A stretch of 55,000 nt of DNA, from contig JACVTC010000098.1 in the NCBI GenBank assembly GCA_016946835.1, forward strand, positions 97,501 through 152,500, in the 5' to 3' direction. This document shows, in pieces, positions 48,825 to 55,000 of the stretch. Both the position numbers and the translations under genes were made by a program. Below the pieces are notes generated by a model. That model was not told where the DNA came from. It saw nothing but the letters and a program-made list of their open reading frames with translations, and did not search any database. Source of the DNA: Neocallimastix lanati (nom. inval.). Taxonomy: Eukaryota; Neocallimastigomycota; Neocallimastigomycetes; Neocallimastigales; Neocallimastigaceae. Position 1 is the first letter of the stretch, and the number at the start of each line of letters is the position of its first letter.

Positions 48825-49410
48825 GATGATATTGTTCTTATAGCCTCTAGTGAAAGAATAATAAAGGCTCTACTTTATCATATTTTTTATTGAACAAAAT
48901 AAAAATGAAATGTCTTTTAGTATTGATAAATGCACTATGATGGTTATTAAATTCTTAAATTTTGTTTCATATCCTGGTTATAAAGAACCTACTTTTTTCA
49001 CCCAGGTATGTAGTCTATCCCTAAAAAATCTATGTATTTTTACTTATGATATTATTCTTATAGCCCCTATTGAAAGAAAAATAAAGGCTCTACTTTGTCA
49101 TATTTTTTATTGAACAAAATAAAAATGAAATGTCTTTTAGTATTGATAAATGCACTATGATGGTTATTAAATCCTTAAATTTTGTTTCATATCCTGGTTA
49201 TAAAGAACCTACTTTTATCACCCAGGTATGTATTCTATCCCTAAAAAATCTATGTATATTTACTTAGGTATTCCCTTGAGCTTATTATTACTCATATAAA
49301 TACTAAAATTACAAAATCTTTTTTTTGCTTTTGCTAGTTTTTTATCCAATAATAAAGTTCCATTAACATTTAAAAGATTCATTTTTCAATCATATATTAT
49401 TATTTATCCT
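48300..49410 (+). pseudogene. non-LTR (jockey/LINE-like) reverse transcriptase relic
   Basis: Broken but ordered RT motifs on the plus strand. Near 48375 the frame encodes HEECYQYQSL. From about 48430 it encodes FDEFIE-stop-KCKGQFTYVAFLDLKK, the first catalytic-Asp block. After 43 A residues, YHSVPIFNILTKIFHLGI continues the same domain. Around 48703 it encodes GFPLSPILFNLNM, the PLSP block, and after 37 T residues TDDIVLIASSER, the x-x-DD catalytic block. KNEMSFSIDKCTMMVIK and NFVSYPGYKEPTF follow, then from about 49283 ELIITHINTKITKSF and FASFLSNNKVPLTFKRFIFQ. Stops and frameshifts are numerous. No endonuclease domain, 3' tail or target-site duplication is identified. The element copied itself through an RNA intermediate when intact; this copy is dead. 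Confidence 0.85.
48821..49260 (+). repeat. 220-bp tandem duplication inside the RT relic
   Basis: Copy 1 48821-49040 and copy 2 49041-49260 are exactly the same length with about ten mismatches by eye and no indel; a TACTTA/TACTGA word sits at each junction (48821, 49041, 49261). Both copies carry the same stop and frame break after HIFY. Confidence 0.93.
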
Positions 49411-51716
49411 TTACATTATTAATATTTATTAAAGAATTTAAATATTATATTATTATTATTATATTATTATTTATCCTTAACATTATTTAAATTATTATTT
49501 AAATTTTCTAATGCATATTAATAATGTGAAGTATAATAGAGAAAATAAAAATATTTTTTATTTAGTATCATTTTTATAAATTTATTTTATATTTAGCATT
49601 AATATAAATATTTATATTTTATTTTATTATTATGTATTATAAAATAATTAAATAAATATTTATGAAGAACAAATGTTTGCTAATAATAATATAATATTTA
49701 TAAAAAATTAAAAAAATAATAATGTCCTGATTGAATCAAATAAAATAAATAGTTGAAATAGGAATACGAAGTACTGAAAAATAGTGGAATATTAATTAAG
49801 AAAATAAAGATTGAAATAATTTTGCTATTTGAGAATATTTTAAATAATCTTCAATCAATATAATAAATTATATTAAAAAGATTTATTAAAGAATTTAAAT
49901 ATTATTATATAATAATAATGTCCTGATTGAATAAAATAAAATAAATAGTTGATACAGAAAAATAGTGGAATATTAATTAAGAAAATAAAGATTAAAATAA
50001 TTTTGCTATTTGAGAATATTTTAAATAATCTTCAATCAATATAATAAATTATATTAAAAAGATTTATTAAAGCATTTAAATATTATTATCATTATTATTA
50101 TAATATTATTATTATTATTATCATTATTTATCCTTTATATTATTAAGATTTAATAAAGAATTTAAATATTCTTTATTTAAAATATAATAATATAATTTAA
50201 ATATTATATTATTATATTTTTATTATTATTATTTTATTATTATTATTATTATTATTTATCCTTTTATTAATATTTATTAATAAATTATATTAAAAATAAT
50301 TGAACTTTTCAAATCATTTATTTATTTATTTTTATTCTATTTATTAAATTAACAAAAATAAAAAGATTCTTTTATTACATATTATAAAATTACTCATAAA
50401 AATTCATGTAAATATTTATGAGAGTTTAAATAATAATTAAAATACTGTTAAAATATCATTAAAAGTGATTATTATTATTTTATTATAGTTTTATCATTTT
50501 AATCAATTTATTTATCTTAATATGATATTATTATGACTTAGTTACTATTAAATTACTATTAAAGTTCTTTATAAATATTTATATATATTTCATTGTAAAA
50601 ATTTGAAATATTAAGATTTATTAAAGAATAAAATAATTATTATTAAATTATTACAATGAAATATAAAAATATATAAATAATAAAATAATTATTATTAAAT
50701 TACTATTTAAGTTCTTTAAAAAATCTTAATAATATAAAGAATAATTATGAAAATAAAAATATTTTTTATTTATTATTATTAATATAATCATATATTATAA
50801 TAAACATATATATACTCAAAGATCAAATATTTAATAATAAAATATAAAATTTATAAAAATATTAAAATATTTAATAATAAAATATAAAATTTATAAAAAT
50901 ATTAAAATGTTATTTTTTTATTATTACTTAAATTCTTTAATAAATCGAAATAATAAAACAAATAATAATGAAAATAATTTTTTATGATATATTATAATTA
51001 AGAATAACAATATACATATTGTTATATATTTTTTATATATTATATAAATAATTATATAAAACAATAATAATATTATTCAATTAGTATATTAATATCAAAA
51101 AATATCTTTAATAATAATAAAAAATGATGATATAAATGGTATATTAATGGTTTATATATATTATTTTTTTTATTTATTTTCTAAAAAAAAAAAAAAATAT
51201 TTATTTGTTTTTAAAAATAAATTTTAATTAAATATTATAAAAAATGAAAAATATAATTTAATTTCACAAATCATTTATCACTTATTAATTTATAATTTTA
51301 AACTTTCATATTTAGTTTTATTTATAACTATCAAGAATTCTATGAAGAAATACTTTTATTAAAAAATTAATTATGACGTTAAAAATATTTCTTCTTCGAA
51401 TTCTATTATAATATAAATATTAATATAAATATAATTATCTTTTTTTTTTTTTTTTTTTTTTTAATTTTTTTTTTAATTTTTTTTAATTTTTTATATAGTT
51501 TTATGATATTTGATTAGTTAAAAAATTGAAATAATAAATATATATATTTATTTATACATAAAAAGAAGTATATAAATATCTTTGCTTTTTCTTTTGGTTT
51601 TTTTTTATTTTCAAAAAAAAAAAAAAGTAAAAAAAGAAATTAAGAAAATTAATAATAAAAAAAATAAAAAGTAAACTTAAAAAGAATTTTGAAAAATTAA
51701 AATAAGAAATAAAAAA
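49411..51716. other. intergenic with local duplications
   Basis: No gene. TTAATATTTATTAAAGAATTTAAATATT recurs in variants near 49420, 49880, 50060, 50145 and 50265, forming a loose repeat family around ATT microsatellites and a TTATCCTTTA word. A ~196-bp duplication is listed separately. A block AATATTTAATAATAAAATATAAAATTTATAAAAATATTAA repeats at about 50825 and 50868. The 3' end is the A-rich leader of the gene at 51717. Confidence 0.65.
49717..50090 (+). repeat. ~196-bp tandem duplication with indels
   Basis: AATGTCCTGATTGAAT starts both units (49721 and 49917). They share AAATAGTGGAATATTAATTA and TTTGCTATTTGAGAATATTT; copy 2 lacks about 15 bases after ATAGTTGA. Confidence 0.88.
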
Positions 51717-53570
51717 ATGAATGTATATGAAATATTAAATTATATATCTACATATTTTGATAAATATGATAGATTATATTATAATTTTGCAAATTTTACA
51801 GCTTGTTGTGAAATCAAGAATTTTATTAAACTTAGTAGTAAATATAAGCATTCAAAATATATAATAGAAGAAATTCCAAATGTGGTAAGAAGTTGTGGTA
51901 GATTCAATTATGAGAACAAAATTAATAAAAGTAGCTTTATAAAGAAATTAGTGTATAAAGATGATGAAATTAACGTAGAAAGTGATAAAGAAACGGGTGC
52001 TGTAAATATTGTGAAAAAGAAATTAGATGAAAGAAGAAAAATGAAATTGGAAAAATCAACAAAAATAGCTATTAAAATGAAGAATGAAAATAAAATGAAG
52101 AATGAAAAAGAAAAGAAAAAGATGACTATTGGAAAACCAGTTCGTTTAAATATAAAGTTTCATGATATTCAAAATATGAATGGAAAAGTATATCAATTGG
52201 GTTTACACATTGGAAGTAAAAATACGACAACTATGGAGAAGTTAAAGCAAGCATTCAAAAATTTAAAATTAAAAGAAAGTATTAGAAACAAAAATGATGA
52301 ACAAATCAATAAATATGTCAATTTAAAATTAGTTGGAGAACTAAACCAAACTAATGCAATGGATTCAAATATTGAAGTTGAACTTCATACAAATTCTACC
52401 ACATTGAAAAATGGATTTTGGTTTTACTTTTTAATCATTGTTGAAGAAAATCAAGTGAAATTAGTAAGTGAACCATTTACTCTTTTAAGTTATAAACAAT
52501 TAATGAAAAGGAATGAAAAATCATTTCTTAAAAAGCAAGAAGAATATATGTTAAATGATAAAGAAAGTATTTTTCCATATTATTTTGAATCTATGTTTGA
52601 TTTCGATAACGAAGGCAATCAATGTAATCTTAAGGACACTTTTACATTTGGAATAAAATTTTGCCAAGAAAGAAGTCAAGAAAGAAGAAATGAAAAAAAT
52701 GAAAATATTGAATTAATGAAAGAAGCTGAAGAGTTAATGGACAAAAAGGATGAAAAGGTTGAATTAATAAAAGGAACAGAAGATTTAATGGAAGATTTAA
52801 ATCAATTTAATCCTATTTTGTCAGATTTTCAAATTGAAAATAGTAGTAATATTGATATAAATCAAAGACCATTATCTACTACTGACTATACTGTAATGGA
52901 TAATTATGTGAATAATTATGTAAATAATTATGAATGTCTTTCTCCTCCATCAATTAATTCCGATGAACTTTCAGGTAATTCAAATGAATTATTTAATTAT
53001 GATTCATGTGATATCAGAAATAATGAATATCCATCCCCATCCAGTATATATTCAGATGTTATTCCAAATAATAACAATAACGATGACAATCAATCAATAT
53101 TACAATCACCATTTCATTCACCATTACAATCACCATTACAATTGCAATCACCCTTACAATTACAATCATCATTATCATTTCCATTTAATAATTTTGAAAG
53201 CTCATATGCAATTAATAGATTAATTTCTTTAATATATGAGCAAAAATACATAATGAATGAAATAGAAAGAATAGATATCGAACTTAATATTTCAGATTTT
53301 ACTAATAATAATAATAATATATACAATATGATGTTAAATCAAAGAGAATCATTATTACAAAAGTTCGAAAAAGGAGAAAATGAAAAAGAATATCTTGAAG
53401 AAATTATTTATAATTTTAAAATTAAAGAATTTGCCCTTCAAAAGGAGGGAGCATTTTATTCTGATTTAAATTCAGAATTGAGTAGAAATCAATATATTTC
53501 AATTAATCCAGAAGGAAGTACAAATCATTCAGATTCAGGAAATGATAATTTAAATGGAATAGTCGTTTAG
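51717..53570 (+). CDS. hypothetical 617-aa protein with beta-rich core, single exon
   Basis: ATG at 51717 follows an A-rich leader; no intron needed. Residues 1-95 form a small ordered domain (YEILNYISTYFDKYDRLYYN .. VVRSCGRFNYENK). About 105-140 is a Lys/Glu-rich basic stretch with a KMKNE repeat. About 143-265 looks like a beta-sandwich: GKPVRLNIKFHDI, VYQLGLHIGSKN, VNLKLVGEL, NIEVELHTN, GFWFYFLIIVEENQVKLVSE then PFTLLSYKQL. The last motif resembles the ending of p53-like/velvet-type immunoglobulin-fold DNA-binding domains (xSxPFxVxS), but that is only a pattern impression. About 330-470 is acidic, Asn/Ser-rich, with a repeated LMxxxE and NNYVNNYV; 465-500 is a Ser-Pro-Leu-Gln tract; 505-590 looks helical. 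No signal peptide or membrane helix. A decayed paralogous fragment lies at 25060-25505 on the other strand, so this is a multicopy family. Function unknown; a transcriptional regulator is possible. Confidence 0.75.
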   Translation: MNVYEILNYISTYFDKYDRLYYNFANFTACCEIKNFIKLSSKYKHSKYIIEEIPNVVRSCGRFNYENKINKSSFIKKLVYKDDEINVESDKETGAVNIVKKKLDERRKMKLEKSTKIAIKMKNENKMKNEKEKKKMTIGKPVRLNIKFHDIQNMNGKVYQLGLHIGSKNTTTMEKLKQAFKNLKLKESIRNKNDEQINKYVNLKLVGELNQTNAMDSNIEVELHTNSTTLKNGFWFYFLIIVEENQVKLVSEPFTLLSYKQLMKRNEKSFLKKQEEYMLNDKESIFPYYFESMFDFDNEGNQCNLKDTFTFGIKFCQERSQERRNEKNENIELMKEAEELMDKKDEKVELIKGTEDLMEDLNQFNPILSDFQIENSSNIDINQRPLSTTDYTVMDNYVNNYVNNYECLSPPSINSDELSGNSNELFNYDSCDIRNNEYPSPSSIYSDVIPNNNNNDDNQSILQSPFHSPLQSPLQLQSPLQLQSSLSFPFNNFESSYAINRLISLIYEQKYIMNEIERIDIELNISDFTNNNNNIYNMMLNQRESLLQKFEKGENEKEYLEEIIYNFKIKEFALQKEGAFYSDLNSELSRNQYISINPEGSTNHSDSGNDNLNGIVV

Positions 53571-54077
53571 GATATAATCTATTTTTAGTTGTTTTTGATT
53601 TTATAAAACATAAAAATAGAATTGAAATGCATTTCTTTTTATATCTATAAAATGATATTTAATATTTAGAGAAAAAAAAAAAAGAAAATTGAAATGTATT
53701 TCTTTTTATATCTATGAAATGATATTGAATATTTAGGAAAAACAAAAAAAAAAAAAGAAAAAATAGAAGAATGAATAATTGTTGAATGAAACTGATGAAA
53801 TATTTGACTTATATTTTATTTAATTAAATTAAATAAAATATAAGAGGAATATTTTATTTTGTTTTAAATTTTAAATTAGATTAATATAATATGAATATTT
53901 TATTTTGTTTTAAATATTAATAAAATGATTTATTTAATTTGAAAAAAATAAAATAGAAAAAAAAATTATAAATTTTTTAGTATTTTTTTAAAAAAAATAA
54001 CAATAAAATAAAATAAAATAAAAAATTAAAAAAACGTATATGTGTTTTTTAATCTTATTTTTTTTATTTAAAAAAAA
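53571..54077. other. 3' flank of 617-aa gene
   Basis: A/T-rich, no ORF. Contains the 67-bp duplication listed next and two related stretches TATTTTATTTTGTTTTAAAT near 53850 and 53895. Confidence 0.7.
53621..53755 (+). repeat. 67-bp tandem duplication in 3' flank
   Basis: ATTGAAATGCATTTCTTTTT at 53621 and ATTGAAATGTATTTCTTTTT at 53688 start the two units, which share TATATCTATRAAATGATATT and an A-run tail. Confidence 0.9.
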
Positions 54078-54477
54078 TAATAATCATAATAAAATAAAAT
54101 AAAGAAAAGAAAAAATTAATATGAAAAGAAAAAAATTATATGTACATTTTTATTGTTTTTATTTTTTTTTTTATTATTTTTATTTTTTTTTTATTAAATT
54201 ATTTTTTCCCTTTTTTTTTTCTAATTGTTCATGAGAGATCAATTAACCTTCATGACCTTTCATGATGGCAAAGAGAAAGATTTTTTGATGATAAATATTA
54301 ATTTTTTTTTATCATCAGTACTGTAATTTTTTTTTATATTGATATTATTATTTTTATCATCAGTACTGTAATTTTTTTTATATTGATATTATTATTTTAA
54401 TTTTTTATAAATTTTATATTCTTTTTATTAAATATTTGTTTCTTTTGAATATTTATTTTATAATTTTATTATATTTA
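54078..54477 (+). repeat. ~400-bp element, copy 1
   Basis: Starts TAATCATAATAAAATAAAAT, with TATGAAAAGAAAAAAATTAT, a T-rich block, a complex core (about 54221-54290) including CATGAGAGATCAATTAACCT and CATGATGGCAAAGAGAAAGA, and a second A/T part ending TTTATTATATTTAATAA. An internal 44-bp segment around ATCATCAGTACTGTAATTTT is duplicated (about 54310 and 54356). No ORF. Confidence 0.9.
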
Positions 54478-54837
54478 ATAATAATCATAATAAAATAAAA
54501 TAAAGGAAAGAAAAAATTAATATGAAAAGAAAAAAATTATATGTAAATTTTTTATTGTTTTTATTTTTTTTTTATTATTTTTATTTTTTTTTTATTAAAT
54601 TATTTTTTCCCTTTTTTTTTTCTGATTGTTCATGAGAGATCAATTAACCTTCATGACCTTTCATGATGGCAAAGAGAAAGATTTTTTGATGATAAATATT
54701 AATTTTTTTTTATCATCAGTATTATAATTTTTTTTTATATTGATATTATTATTTTAATTTTTTATAAATTATATATTCTTTTTATTAAATATTTGTTTCT
54801 TTTGAATATTTATTTTATAATTTTATTATATTTAATT
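54478..54837 (+). repeat. ~400-bp element, copy 2
   Basis: Nearly identical to copy 1 at 401-bp spacing, but with a single rather than doubled ATCATCAGTA segment; it ends at TTTAATTGCT where a 29-bp satellite begins. Confidence 0.9.
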
Positions 54838-54841
54838 GCTA

Positions 54842-55000
54842 AACATAAAATAAATCTATAAAAATAATACTAAATAAAATAAATCTATAAAAATAATACT
54901 AAATAAAATAAATCTATAAAAATAATACTAAATAAAATAAATCTATAAAAATAATACTAAATAAAATAAATCTATAAAAATAATACTAAATAAAATAAAT
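54842..55000 (+). repeat. 29-bp satellite, at least 5 copies, open at window end
   Basis: TAAATCTATA recurs at 54851, 54880, 54909, 54938, 54967 and 54996 with no visible mismatch; the unit continues AAAATAATACTAAATAAAA. The array runs off the window, so its length is unknown. Confidence 0.97.

Noticed and set aside
52930-53326. Overlapping frames on both strands within the 617-aa gene
   Set aside because: Alternate-frame shadows of the Asn/Gln/Ser-Pro tract; useful only because the same shadow occurs in the relic at 25136-25390.

Overview
The window looks like nuclear DNA of an anaerobic gut fungus (Neocallimastigomycota; Neocallimastix, Piromyces, Anaeromyces or Caecomyces type). Evidence: extremely A+T-rich intergenic DNA packed with homopolymer A/T runs and ATT/TAA microsatellites; GT-AG introns (often GTAAGT donors and poly-T/TAG acceptors); Asn/Thr/Ser-rich low-complexity tracts in most proteins; and families typical of these fungi, namely a solute-binding-protein/seven-helix receptor fusion, Cys-rich secreted membrane-anchored proteins, ankyrin arrays, Thr-rich stalk proteins and jockey-like reverse transcriptases. 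The identification is an inference; no marker gene fixes the genus.

Layout. 1-7.4 kb: one small hypothetical ORF (2939-3223), microsatellites, and an odd complex-sequence island (5581-6262) ending near a 16-bp satellite. 7.46-10.75 kb (+): five-exon gene for a periplasmic-binding-protein-like domain fused to seven transmembrane helices. 11.56-14.58 kb (-): a 1004-residue intronless protein I do not recognise, tail to tail with the receptor. 16.43-19.28 kb (-): a two-exon low-complexity protein that single-frame reading would split in two. 21.2-27.5 kb: a graveyard holding an ankyrin-repeat pseudogene, two decayed copies of a Thr-rich protein segment, a decayed antisense copy of part of the 51.7-kb gene, and a broken Cys-rich secreted protein. 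29.04-31.37 kb (+): three-exon LrgA-LrgB fusion membrane protein. 31.4-42.8 kb: over 11 kb with no gene I can support. 42.82-47.51 kb (+): six-exon SAPS-family (PP6/SIT4 phosphatase regulatory subunit) gene. 48.3-49.4 kb (+): dead non-LTR reverse transcriptase with an internal 220-bp tandem duplication and runaway A and T tracts. 51.7-53.6 kb (+): single-exon 617-residue protein of unknown function. 54-55 kb: a ~400-bp duplicated element and a 29-bp satellite running off the window.

The genes do not form an operon or an obvious cluster. Each sits alone between long A/T deserts, as is usual for this group. The clearest collective signal concerns genome dynamics: recognisable coding DNA is being eroded by homopolymer expansion, small indels and local tandem duplication, and fragments of one resident gene family occur both intact (51.7 kb) and degraded (25 kb). 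The strongest candidates for unusual biology are the binding-protein/7TM receptor, the LrgAB fusion, the complex island at 5.6-6.3 kb, the isolated 37-bp GC cluster at 15.7 kb and the three-arm foldback at 33 kb.
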